Below, one piece after another: positions 48,076 through 60,500 of a stretch of DNA of 64,000 nt (the first letter of the stretch is position 1; each line of letters starts with the position of its first letter). The DNA lies in assembly GCA_022393335.1 (NCBI GenBank), contig JAJEKB010021741.1:1754102-1818101 (forward strand), read 5' to 3'. A model generated the notes under the pieces. That model made no database searches. It saw nothing but the letters and a program-made list of their open reading frames with translations, and had not been told where the DNA came from. The DNA is from Macrotrachela quadricornifera (Eukaryota > Rotifera > Eurotatoria > Philodinida > Philodinidae). Made by a program: the position numbers and the translations under genes.

Positions 48076-49486
48076 GTGTTTCTAAATGATCAGTTGGTTA
48101 CAAATATAATATTTTCTATAACTAGTTGTGTTTTTAGGCTGTAAGAGAAATCACATCATCTATTTATATACCTAATGTCTACTGCTTGATTGTTTTCACT
48201 ACGCGAAATGTTTATCTTTTTTTATACACAAGTGCGAACTTCACCTAGTTTCTATTGATAGAACTGAGCAAAATCTCACAAGCAGCACTCATCTTACGGA
48301 TTCACTGACCCTTTTCTGAAGAAAATTCTCAGTATGGAATGTGATTTCTTATAGCTAAGCATATAAACTACCGTAGCCGATATCAATGTCTCGACACGAG
48401 TATAATTAGTGCACCATTTAATGTCGTCACTTATTCTTTCGATAGGAATAGCTTTAAGAAATTTTGAAGATCATTCAAAACTATAGAATTTCGAACAACT
48501 TCTTAAATTTTTACGATGACACAATTACATATCTGTTCATACCTACGCTACAACACGCAAATAACGGTATGCTAGCATCTACAAATTCTTTACTGGGTAC
48601 ATTCTGTTACGTCAAATGTCTAATAAAGAACTATTTTGGTTCAAGAACAGATTCATTTGACAATTTCTGAAGGTATCTCAACTCTCGCTTAATGTGATTG
48701 TAATGAACCATGTAAACAAACGTCTAGTCGCTCGGTCACTCATGGCTAGCCGTTTCCATATACTGCGTATTTTTCTATGTACCGTGTGTCGCATTATAAT
48801 TCTAATACACACAAGAAGAAGTTCATTCATAACATGCTGATTCACAATTGAATATTTCCAACATTTAGAAAATATTGTGTAGTTTTCATCATAGATTTTA
48901 ATTTTGTTTTCATTTTAACAAAATAGTATGTTGTCGAATTTGTTCTTAAATTAGCATTAACTATATTCTTTAGAAAATTCATCTAAATCACTTGAGGTCC
49001 GTTTCAAAACTATCGCTTGAAATAATCTTTCAGCCACCGCCTAGTCATTCGTCGATCTCTCACAGCTAGCCATTTCCATATTTATTAGCACTCTACCTTA
49101 CAATATTAGTTCAGTTTTCAAGCGAATAGATGCATCTCATTGGTATTCTTCTCAAAAAGTACTGTGATATTGTTATTATGCTCACCAAGACGAAACTAAC
49201 AGAAGAAGAATTATTTAAAAGTTACTACAAATAGAACGCATTACATTGTAGCCTGCGAAGATCTTCGTTTACTTGGAATATTATTTTACGGTTGATGTCT
49301 ACGAAGACTCAACAACAGACTTTAAGCAGCTACTGTAGTTTTTTTACATGTTTCTGTATAAATCGTACCCAAAAATCTGACTTGTAGTAATGAACAAAGA
49401 AAAATGTTTAAAAGAAAATTAATCTTGAACATAGATTCCCGACTCTCAAAAATCCTTCAGAAAAGCTTAAAATAACGAGGGCTAGC
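48076..49486. other. Intergenic, 5' flank of the ADP-ribosyltransferase gene
   Basis: No ORF with a recognisable motif, RNA gene or clear repeat. Confidence 0.4.
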
Positions 49487-49662
49487 CCGGGACCTAACTT
49501 TTCGGACCTTTTCAATAGCTACCATAGAAGTTCCGCAACTATTTACTGCGGCACCCTCAGCATAAAGCCCCCTCCTTCGCCCTCACCCTGTTAAAGTGAA
49601 GAAAAAAATAGTTCCAATAGTTCCGGAACTATGGTAAAGGTTCTAAAAGAAAGGTCCGTGGC
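49487..49662. mobile_element. Possible small fold-back element
   Basis: GGACCTAACTTTTCGGACCT then ACCATAGAAGTTCCGCAACT on the left pairs imperfectly with the inverted right side (ACGGACCTTTCTTTTAGAAC then ACCATAGTTCCGGAACTATT). No target duplication was found. Confidence 0.45.
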
Positions 49663-51784
49663 CAGTGCTGGATCTCTCTTCCACCTAGAAAACTAACCAT
49701 TATTTTCTTAGCAAGTAATCTTCTGCAATCAAAAACTCATTTGAAAAACTTTTACGGAAACTACAAATATCCATCGATTATCCAATCTCGAAAACCTTTA
49801 ATCAAACTTCGTACGAAAATGATTTTTTTAAAAGGTCCTTTTTCACAAAAAAATTATTGCACGAAAATGTCGAAAAACTAATGACACCAAGCGAATTCTC
49901 GGCGTCGAAAACCTTTGATCAAACTTTGTGAGAAACTGATTTTTTCTAACAAAAAGTGCTTTCTTTAATGAAAAAAAATATTTGAAAAAAATTTTTCAAA
50001 AGCTGATGGCATCAACCGATTCCTTAGCCTAAAAAACCTATGGAAAATTTTTAGGGTTCATTACATACTAATCTTTTCAATCTAGCCATTTCTGTTTTCT
50101 GATTGGTTAGGATACACAGAAAAACTTTAAAAGGTATTTACATTCATAAAACCCTTTCTTTCAGAAAAAGAAATTGTTTTTCTTTATGAATTCTAGATTA
50201 ATGAATTTTCATAAGATTCTCAATGATATTTGATGAAATATTTTATTCACCTGAAATTTAAACAATGTATAATCGCTATTTTTACAAAACCAGAAAGAAC
50301 CTGCACTGATAAAACACCGACCTCAACAGCTCTAAGAGATATAATCAATAAAATGTATCACTATTTGATACTCTGATTTTTATTTAAATAATAAGGTATT
50401 TCAGTTACATTTTTCTGTAAATGTCATTTACTAGTGATTGTGATTTTAACTGTCAAAAATAATTTGGAAGTAGTGACACTGTAATTGTTTCATTTCTTCC
50501 ATTTTACCTCTCCCATCCTATACTACTATCCTGTAAATGTCTTATCCTATCCTATTCTATTCTACAACCATCGTGTCCTAATCCTATCATATTCCGAAGA
50601 TTATGGTAGGACAGAACACAACAGGACAGATTTACCCTACACATCTCTAATCTGTAAGACGTGCAACACTCTGAAAAGTCACGATCATTTCATAAAATTA
50701 ATTATTTCGAGCGACATCACATTTATTCATTTGTCTATCAATGTGTATTTTCTATTGTTCAATCTATCTATTGAATCATTGGCGTATTAAGAATTGAATT
50801 GAGATAAGTCATCTCAAAATGATATCTTATTTCTACATTAGCTTATCTAGTGAGCTCCTGAGGATTATATGAAGTGAACCAAATTTAGCACTAGCCAAAC
50901 TACAAATCACATTCCATATGTTACTATTTCTTTACAGATAAGTATGGAGCGAGCAAAAAATTACTATCGGCTGTTCAAAAATCTTATGATGACACTCGCA
51001 TTTTCTTAACGGCTACCTGATAGTTGCACAGATAACATTTTGAGGACATCTAGTAATGGTATGTGCTACTTTTTAAGTCCTTCCTGGACAGAATATCTGC
51101 GACTAGCAGATCCTGTGCATACTGCACAGTTTTTTCTACTTTAAACATATGATCGGAGTCCTTAAAACGTCACTTAGTTGAAACCATCCCGATGCTGGAC
51201 AATCTTTGTACATCTAGAGTTCTCTACCATTCTGATAACTTTATATCGCATGTATTTTCATAGTATAGATAGCATTCGGCTTTTTACTCTTCTGTAGCTT
51301 TTGTACCCTTTTCCTTTATTGTCTTCTGCTGAAATGTCTTGTATTCTAATCATCATACACATTTCAGAGCTTATGGGCACCTCTATATAATAGTTCTTCA
51401 GAAGCTATGGATGCCTCATATAATAGCCCTTGAGTATGTATGGCTAGTCTCATAGGATAGCTCTCGAGGACCTAGGAATACTCCTATATAATAGTGTTAG
51501 GACATATTTCGCTATATAGGTAATTCGCCTTTAACCATTGACCTCGAATCTCATTGATAGAAAAAATTGATCAATAGGAAAGGAAACAGACGTGGCACAC
51601 AACATTATTATATAGACGAATTTTTCCTCATCATTAAGACACATGGCCAAGACTACACAGGTGCGACCATTAGGTTTGGAAAAGCTTAAGTCCCATTAGG
51701 TCGACAGACTTGAGGCTTGAAAAGACTGAATTTAAGCTATATATTTCAAACAAAACCTACAACAACATCACAAACAGATTGACC
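49663..51784. other. Intergenic, low-complexity patches
   Basis: Repeated GAAAACCTTT.ATCAAACTT words at 49790-49930, and a CTATCCTATTC-rich patch at 50500-50600. At 51360-51510 a TAGGTATGGATGCCTCATA-like phrase is loosely repeated. No gene is supported. Confidence 0.4.
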
Positions 51785-52535
51785 GACGTTTCCGCGCACG
51801 ACATTTCCGCGCCGACACTTCCGCGCCGACTTTTCCGCGGACGACATTTCCGCGCAGCAACACTACCGCGCGCGACACTTCCGCGCGAATGAATTTTTTC
51901 TCTTCTGTTTATGTTGAGCTAATGCTAGAGGAATTATCTGGATTACTACAGGAATCATCTGGAATGTTACGAAAATCACCTATGATACTACAGGGATCAT
52001 TTATGATACTCGCTGGCTCGCCTGGGTTGATAGAATCATCACCAGAGATACTAGAGACATCGCCTAAGATGTTAGAGCGATTACTTGAACTGCTGGTAAG
52101 CTCACCTGGAACACTACAAGGGCCACCTAGGATGCTGGAAAGATCATCTGGAATGCTACATACATCGGCCGAGATACTAGAGGCATCGCCTGGAAGCCTA
52201 GATGGATCACCTGAGTTGCTGGAGGGGTCGTCTGGGATTCTGCAAGCATCACCAATGGATGTGTTTAGACTCATAGGTGATGCCTCTAGCATTTCAGGTG
52301 ATCTCTCTAACATCCCAGGCGATCCAGCCAATATCATAGATGATGTTCATAACATTCCAGATGATTCCTGTAGCAATCCAGGTAATTCCTCCAGCATTAG
52401 CTCAACATAAACAGAAGAGAAAAAATTCATTCGCGCGGAAGTGTCGCGCGTGGTAGCGTTGCTGCGCGGAAATGTCGTCCGCGGAAAAGTCGGCGCGGAA
52501 GTGTCGGCGCGAAAATGTCGTGCGCGGAAACGTCG
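51785..52535. mobile_element. Fold-back element with TTCCGCGC-rich arms and heptapeptide repeat core
   Basis: The outer arms (about 51785-51960 and 52345-52535) are close inverted copies starting GACGTTTCCGCGCACGACAT and built of about seven TTCCGCGC..GACA-type words, strikingly GC-rich here. The core is a 21 bp repeat (next entry). No transposase was found and no certain target duplication. Confidence 0.8.
51889..52410. repeat. 21 bp tandem repeat, open reading frames on both strands
   Basis: The plus ORF 51889-52410 encodes about 14 tandem heptapeptides of form SPGMLER / SPEILET / SSGILQA after an MNFFSSVYVELMLEEL leader. The minus ORF (52337-51909) reads the same DNA as D.SSI.G-type repeats. 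A further minus ORF (52547-52347) contains the same leader because the arms are inverted copies. The repeat direction flips near 52255-52270. Whether any protein is made is unknown. Confidence 0.7.
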
Positions 52536-53060
52536 TGTCACGCACAAACAATTAAATAAAACTTATTCATCGGAAATAAATCGAAAATACAGGTGTTTTC
52601 GATAACAATTATGATGACAAATTCCAAGAAAAGCTTACTTTTTGATTTAAACAAGACGAAATATGACGAGTATAGAAACAAGTTTCAGTGAGTTTTCATT
52701 TTTCAATTTATTCAGGCTGAGAAATAACGAAAAACTGGGTGATGTAAGACCTAAAAAGTGCACCTTTCAGAGAACGAAAATTTTTTTTCACAACGGTAAA
52801 CAATACTGGCAGCTAGAAGCACGAGCACTGCGTTATTTTGCTGATAAGATAACATTCTCTATACGAATGTGTGTGCTTTTTGTGGGTGAAAAATTCAACT
52901 TTTTCGTTTTTTGTCTGATCAGACGGTTGCTTATAAAACATCAGAAATTGTGAATGTATTACAGTAGCAAGCAATTTGAAGAATCATTCTCAAATTTATC
53001 TCAAATATAAGATGTCATTCAATCGCATTTTACCGGTTGTTTATAACGGAAATATAATTT
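52536..53060. other. Intergenic, nothing recognised
   Basis: The ORF at 52663-52953 (96 codons) has no motif I recognise and is treated as chance. Confidence 0.35.
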
Positions 53061-53250
53061 TTGGTCAGTAAAATAAATGAAATGGTCAGTAAAAAAATAT
53101 AGAAATGGTCAATATTAATATCAAACGGTCAGTACTCCAATGGTCAGTGATCAATTGCAAAATAGTCGGTTTTTTGTATACAATTGTTAGTAAGAAATTA
53201 AGATTCGGTCAGTAAATAATTCAGATTTGATCAGTAAAAACTAGCTTTTA
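53061..53250. repeat. Irregular GGTCAGTA-word tract
   Basis: GGTCAGTA or a close variant occurs about eight times at irregular 20-45 bp spacing in AT-rich sequence, similar in design to the GAGCAATA tract at 23330-23560. Confidence 0.65.
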
Positions 53251-53814
53251 CCAGCAGAAAAAGGTTTTCATACTTATGAAGATTAATTTCATATAAAAGA
53301 AAAGAGTTTTAGTAACGGAATAGAGAAAGGATAAGGATGTTAAGGAAAAATTCGGTAGATATATAAAAACTGAAGACCAAATCATTGCAGTAACAAAGCT
53401 GGTCTAGCTTTTGCTGGTCTGCTTCTTTTTTTCTTTTCTTCGATTGGCACTGTTTTTGCTGCGGGTGGTGGTTTGTAGTATTTCAGATGAATAGTCATAT
53501 CGACAATATGTTTACATATTTGAATCTTGAGGAGCGTCGCACAGCTGCACTTTGCTTTTCTTCACTCTTCATTCTTCTCTAATTCTATATACCAAATATC
53601 AAACGACTTTCTTTTGTTCTTGAAATTGATAAATGGCTAACTCTAACGGCTGGTGATCGAAGTATGATCGGAGAGGAAAATAGTGGATTACGATTCTTCG
53701 CAGTATATTCGTAAAAAAAATTATGCTATTTATAGCACAATAGGTCGTCTATGTTGGGGAATATCCACCAAGTAATTCAGATAGAAAAATTCCAATGAAT
53801 ATAGTACACGATAT

Positions 53815-54019
53815 GGTGTCCGTTGAGCGAAAAGCATTTAAGCAAACGGCTTTACAGCGAAAAAAAATGTGCGAAAGACACAACAGCAAAAGGATTTTCG
53901 CCCTCACCCTCACTTTTCGTCCATGCCCTCATCAAGGAAAATTCTTTCGCTGAATTGCCTTTCGCGCTTTTTTTTTCGCTGAAAATTTTTGCTCAAATAC
54001 TTTTCGCTCATTGGCCACC
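53815..54019. mobile_element. ~205 bp MITE with GAGCGAAAAG ends
   Basis: The left end GGTGTCCGTTGAGCGAAAAG and the right end read inward GGTGGCCAATGAGCGAAAAG continue into ATTT.AGCAAA on both sides. The interior is rich in TTTCGC/GCGAAA words. No clean target duplication. The ORF 53823-54080 over it is not taken as a gene. Confidence 0.75.
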
Positions 54020-54455
54020 ATACCAAAACGTTATACACTCGAAATATGATCGAAAGATTCTAAAAAATAGCTTACGTTAGAGTTGTTTCAGTTTCTCACT
54101 CATCGTTCAACCTATAGACCTCAAATTTAATAGTCACGTAGCACTATACATGTACAACAATCTACTAAAGTTTCAACGATTTCGCTTTTACAGAATGTGA
54201 GAACAAGAGATTTTTAGAATCCTTTCAGAACTTTTGGGACATCGTCTATGTTTCTGTGATATGCTTGATTGATTTGTAAATGATTTTTAGGTATTATTGC
54301 AAGATAAACAAATTCGTCGTTAACCTTGCCAAAAGAAAAATTTCTTCATTGTTCTTTCAAGTTTAGATAATGTCATACAACATACAAATAGATAAAGAGA
54401 TATGAAACAAAATGGAAAATAACATACGACAGAATAAACTTTATTATATTCAAGA
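54020..54455. other. Intergenic, no receptor exons found
   Basis: I looked here for the missing downstream exons of the minus-strand GPCR fragment and found none. Confidence 0.4.
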
Positions 54456-54794
54456 TCAATTGATAATTAAAATAATTGACTTGATTGGATAAAATGTATA
54501 ATCAATAAATGTCCAAAATTCAATTAAATTAGGTGTTGAATACCAAGTAATACCATAATGTGAGAAATAGAAAGCCATAGAAGTATCTATTAATACTACG
54601 ATAGGATAATTAAGAAGTATAAGAATAATAACATGATCATTTAAAGCTTGACGAAGACTTCGATCAAATAAAAGATGATAAAGTACAAAGAAAAAAGAAC
54701 ATGGAATTGAAAATGTACTTAAAATAGAAAAAAAAACAAAATCGAAATAAACGATTAATTGTAAAGGTCGTTTTTGAATTACATTTTTGTTCAT
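54456..54794 (-). pseudogene. Truncated seven-transmembrane receptor fragment
   Basis: The 112-codon ORF from ATG at 54794 has hydrophobic segments LIVYFDFVFFSILSTFSIPC, VIILILLNYPIVVLIDTSMA and, after WYSTPNLIEFWTFIDYTFYP, a short start of a third. The loop YHLLFDRSLRQALNDHV is like the TM1-TM2 loop of rhodopsin-like receptors that are numerous in bdelloids (recollection). It stops at TGA 54458-54456 before the TM3 Glu/Asp-Arg motif. Either a missing exon follows an intron I could not find or the gene is truncated. The sequence differs from the receptor at 57590-62326. Confidence 0.6.
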
Positions 54795-55155
54795 TCAAAA
54801 TAATGTAATAATAAATAATACAACACTAGTTGAGTATTAAATATGAAAGAGAGAAAGGAAAACGTTGTGTGAATTCATGCAAATTTAAAATAAAATCTCT
54901 ATTTTCTATACTATTAAATCAATATTCACAAAACATATCTTTAGTCTAATATCAAAGAAAAATTTCTAGTTCTTCAACAATCATTAAAATAATGAGATAA
55001 ATTTATATTGGAATAGGTAAAAAAAATATTTCTTATGACTATCGGCATTATAACGGAAAATACAATAGTTCATTTTTGAATATTGTTTAAAATTATGATA
55101 CACATAACTTTTCAAAGATTATTACTAATAATCGATTCTTGGAATTTATCATACT
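54795..55155. other. Intergenic, nothing recognised
   Basis: AT-rich 5' flank of the receptor fragment. Confidence 0.35.
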
Positions 55156-55159
55156 TTAA

Positions 55160-56623
55160 GGGGACAACCCCCTATCCTGAGCCAAAAATTTTTTTTTTTC
55201 CGATTTCTTTTTTTTTTAATGAATAGGTGAATCAAGATCCTCACTAGATGTGCTATAAAAATCAAAACCTTCTAAGGCCGGGAAGTGTCTGAAAAATCAG
55301 GTTTTTTTGGAGACCTATGTGATAAAAAAATTTTTTTTAGATTTTTATTTCTAGAGATGTTTTATGATATTTTCTTCTTCGACTGCATTAGTTATAACCA
55401 TTTCGGCTCATACAGTCCCATAAAAGTCAAATTGCGGCATCGTCTGCCATCCATAAAACCTTACTAAAGCAAGATTCGTAAGTGGAGAATAATACGACTA
55501 AAGATTTAAAAGTAACAAATAACAATATTAGAGGAAAGAAAAACGTTGATGTCTTTGCACATTCAGATTGCTCATGCTTGGCTACTTTTAAAAGAATAGA
55601 AAAAAATTCTTGATAATTACTAAATGATTAATTAACTATTTGAAATGCATTTTAGATATAGATGTTTCGCCCATGCTTAGATGTCAATACGTTTCATCGG
55701 AATTTTTCGTGCCTTTCCACAATTCACTGAAAAATAATACTTAATTAATTATTTAACTAATCAGACTTGACACAAGATTCACGTTCTTCGTTTTGATCTG
55801 AGCTAATTCAATTTTTTCAGAAAATATGTTAATTAACCGTAACCGCGTAACTAGTTAGTTAATTAATTAAATCTGACACCAGATTCGGATTCTCTATCCT
55901 CGAATACACCTTTTGCAATCTTACAAAAAATCGGCTCAACTAATTAACGACTAATTAATGACTGGTTAATTAATTAATTAAAACTGACCTCATATTTGGA
56001 TTCCCCATGTCAAACTACCCTTTGTACTACAGAATCAGCAAAAGTACTCAAGTACAAACGAAAAAAAGAAAATTTTTCTACAACTTTTTTTTATTTTGCA
56101 TTTTTCTCGAAACTAGTTTTTTGGGAGCCAAAAACCAGTTTTCCCCCTTTTTCTCGGGAACGGCAAGTCCGATCGGGCTGAAAATTTTTTTGGTAATACT
56201 TCAACTGATTTGGGGGCCTATTTTTTTTCTTTTCTCGATATCTTTTACCAATCAAATTTGTCAGGCTTCCCAAAAATTTTAGCATCCTAAAAACCAGGTT
56301 TTTGACGGGGTCTTCAGTATTTTGGTTCTCCTGACGTGAGTTTTAGGAATTTTTCAAAAAAAAAAAAATAGGCTCCACAATTGGGGTCTACTACCTGCAC
56401 TAAAAATGTCAACTCAAAATATTGAAATCTGTGGATTTGCAGGGGGGAAAACTTTAGGCCATTTTTGGGCCTTGGGGTCTCCAGAAGTCCATGAAGACGA
56501 GGTTTGGTAACTTTGAGTCTATAATAACTTTTTCTCTACTCATCGAGATCTATCTACCCTGAAAGTTTCAGAAATTTCGGCCCGACCGTTCTTGAGAAAC
56601 GCCGGAAAGGGGGGGGGGTCCCC
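55160..56623. mobile_element. TTAA-flanked element with GGGGAC ends
   Basis: TTAA (55156-55159) followed by GGGGACAACCCCC, and GGGGGTCCCC followed by TTAA (56624-56627), form inverted ends with a piggyBac-like target. About 1.46 kb. The interior has three diverged ~110 bp repeats at 55735-56000 (TTAATTAATTA ... CTGACACCAGATTCGGATTC) and no convincing transposase. Overlapping 60-90 codon ORFs appear spurious. Confidence 0.65.
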
Positions 56624-56627
56624 TTAA

Positions 56628-57589
56628 GTTGACATATCAGACTAAAGTAGATAGCATATTTGTGCTAAATGGAAAACATCAATAAATCAAATTAAAGTTA
56701 TCTCAAATCTTAAATTCTGATTTATGAACAGGAGCGATACAACTGGAGAGAATGACGAAAAGAATGAGGGGTTATTTTCTTCGATTTCAGGATGTTTTCT
56801 TCACTTTAGAGATAGAGTTTCGCTGATGTACAGCTCCAAAACTAATTGCTGATATATGAAGTTTTTCTAAAAAATCAAGATAAAGAGCAAAGAACTGAGT
56901 CAGGAAACATTCTCTTGATTTTTTTCCGTTTTCTATATTACTACCCTCGACTTTTGATCTCTTCCTTTACTTATTGAGACTTTTTTCAAATTAATCGTAT
57001 TTATCATCATTTGTCGTTTTTTACATAAATAATATTCGTTTTATTGATAGATTACATCGAAATAGTTTACAAACAAACAAAAAACAACATTATTACAACA
57101 TATATTCATCCAATAAGATTATTAATAAAAAATAATTATTCAATATTGTTCCTTGTCCAATAATTATACTGAAGAACTACAAAAAAGAAATAAATAAATA
57201 AGCAAAAACTTGTTCTAAAGAAAAGATGTTCATAGTAGCACTTTTTAGTCGCATAATTTTAGCGAAACATTTTCATTCATCATGAACCAGAGCTCTGCAA
57301 GATGCGGAGTCAGTTCCATCCTGAGATTCGCAGTATTTTCTCAAATAATCTTTTAATGAAAATAAAGAAAGCGTCGACTGTCAGTAGTAAAGAATGCTGA
57401 AACTTTAAAAATCATTTCTTCTGCCAAATGTAAATTATTAAATACTCTTTAAAAAAAAAGTGAAGAGAGTTTCGACTATACAGAATTCATGAAAGTACTT
57501 ATCAATAAAAGAAATGTTTCAAAACATTCGTCAGTTTGTGCAATGCAAAAATAGATAACTAAAGCAAACAAAATTGATAAAATATAATA
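56628..57589. other. Intergenic, 3' flank of the large receptor gene
   Basis: AT-rich, with several AATAAA-like words on the minus strand (for example TTTATT near 57040 and 57120) that could serve as polyadenylation signals. No gene. Confidence 0.4.
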
Positions 57590-60500
57590 TTACCATTGTA
57601 AATGTCTTGAAATAATATTTTTATATCTAGTAATAGCTTTTTGAAATGCTTCTTTATATGTAGTTGATGGTAAAACAAATAAAAGAAAAGTAAGTATTGG
57701 TGGTATTAATGATATAAAATATCCTAAAAGAAATAACCATGAATCACTAGTTGATTTCATACAACCTGATGCAAATGATATAATTAAACGTGGTATTGAA
57801 AGAATAACTAATACTGATGGACCAATTAATAAATTTTTATGTTTTTCAAATTGTTTAATTAATATTTGTTTATAATTTTGTTGTGTTTGTACATTTGCTT
57901 TTTTTCTTGTATTAACAATAATAATAATAAAAGCTGATATTAAATTTATAATAAATGGTACAATAAAATGAAATATATTAATTATTAAATTAAAATAACG
58001 AATTGTTGATGAATATTTAACAATACACCAAATTCTTTTATCTTCATACTGATAATTATCTTCATAAAATAATTGTCGATGTAATGGATCATGAATATTT
58101 GTTAATATAATAGTGGATATAATAGTAGCAATAATATATTTAGCTGTTTGTATAGTTTTTTTTTGATTAAAATTAATACCTTTAATAGTTACAAATGCTC
58201 GTTCAATAGCTACAGATGAAGTTAACCATTGATCTATTGTAAGACAAACTCGAAGAAAAAAATCAATTGAAATACATTGAATATTTAAAAATAATTTATT
58301 TGTAATTATATTTATTTGTGATATAATAAGTATAAAAAATTTTAATAGAAATAAAATCATTGTTAATAAAATAATTATTGATGAACATAATAAATAAATT
58401 CCACTACCACTTTGACGTGCTTTTTTATCTTTAAATGTAATTAATGTACATATTCCATTTATAAATCCAGCAAATGCTATAATTAATGTTAATATTAAAC
58501 TAATTAAAACAGCATATGATTGTTTAAATATATTTATATTTGGTTTAATATGATAACCAAGAATAGCATCAAGTGAAAGACTAAAACCATTTGTATTAAA
58601 TTGACATTGTTTTCCATAAAAACAATTTAGACATAAACATAATGATGTTTTAGGACAAATTATTTCATCTTGAAAACATTGTCCATTATTTTCACAACCA
58701 TTTTGTCCAAAACAATCCATATTCATATAATGTTCAAATTCAAAACAATTTGATACTGATAATTGTTGATGGATTTGACATAAACAAAAGTGATATTCAT
58801 CATAAAAACATGATAAATTTAATGATTTATTTTGACATGGTAAATGATAATATTTAATACGACGAATAAGAGAATAATTAAGAATTGTTTCATTAAATAT
58901 TTCACTTATATTTAAACATCGATCGAATAATTTTAAATTTTTTTCAATTATTATTGATTCTTCATAAAAATTTTGTAAAACAGTTAAATAATAATTTTTA
59001 TTTAATAATTCAATAAATATAATATGAAATGGTAGTGACCAATAAATAATAGTTGATCTTAAACCAAGTGAAAATGTTTTAAAAGTTGTTCGACGAATAG
59101 GAAAATTATTTTTTTTAACTTCAATAAAATGAACAAGTATTGAAGATGGTAAAATAATATTTTTATCAAATGATACAATAAGTTTTGTTCCATTTAATTC
59201 ACATCTATCACCAGAAAAACCTTCCGGACAAATACATGTGAATCTATTATTTAATGTTCCATATTCATCTAAAGGTATACATTGACCATTATTTAAACAT
59301 TTATTTTCATCACATATCGTATTATGAATTAAACATCTCGAACCAATTTTATTCCAAGAACAAATACATAATGATCGATTATTAGCTAATAAACCAAGAC
59401 ATAATGAATCATCTGAACATGTACAATTATATTTATATGTACAATATTTTCCATACCATCCTTGTTGACATTGACAAAATGTTCTATTATATAGATCATT
59501 AAAATATGTTAGACATTTTCCATGTATACATTGAGAATTTAAACAATTTTTTCGAATATAATTTGTTCGTGGAATATTTATTTGAAAAGCAAGACGATGT
59601 ATAGGTAAAAATGTAAAATTAAATGATTTAATTATACTTCCACGATAATTTAATTCAAGTTTTTCATATATATCAATATGTATTAAATAATTTCTATTTA
59701 AAATTTTTGGTCTAGTTGAATATAATAAATAAAAATTAAATTTTCTTTGACAATATTTCATAGATAAATAAGTAAATTGTTCATATGAATGAATAAGATT
59801 TTCATTTGTATCATCAATTAATGATATTATTATAATAAATGGTATTTGAACAGAATCAGATGTAACAAGAAATTGTAATGTTAAACTAATTCGTTGATTT
59901 TGATATTGACATGTATCACCATAATAACTTGGTGGACATAAACAAACATTTTTTGTTAAATTTTTTTCTCTATCTAACCAAACTTTTAAATCTAATCCAC
60001 GATGACAACGATGTTGATTAATATTTACATCTGAAGATTCTTCTGTCAATATTTGAGCACTTTTATCTGATTTAATTAAACTATCATTTTTATCAAGTTT
60101 GAAATAGATTGTCCATTGTTCAGTAGTATCATAAAAGGATTTACAAAGTATTTTTGCAATATCTGTACCATATGATTCATAGTCATTCTTACAAATTCCT
60201 TCGTAAATATGATATGACATAGTAGCATTATTTATACAATCGTGTTCGTCATCATTATGTTTACAGTCTGGTGTCTGATCACATATCATTTTACTGCTGA
60301 TACAGGATTGATAACTATCATTTTGACAATGAAATGTTTTTAAATCATGAATATAATTAGTTCTTCTACATATATTCGGTTCATCAAATGCACCAATACA
60401 ATCAATATTTCCATCATTAGCTTTTTCTATAGGTAAACATATAAGTTGTTTTGTTTGAGATGAAATACATATATGATTATTTTGTGAACAATTTAATAAT

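Noticed and set aside
55996..56285. Overlapping ORFs of 61, 91 and 64 codons
   Set aside because: They lie in a T-rich interior of a TTAA-flanked element and show no domain.
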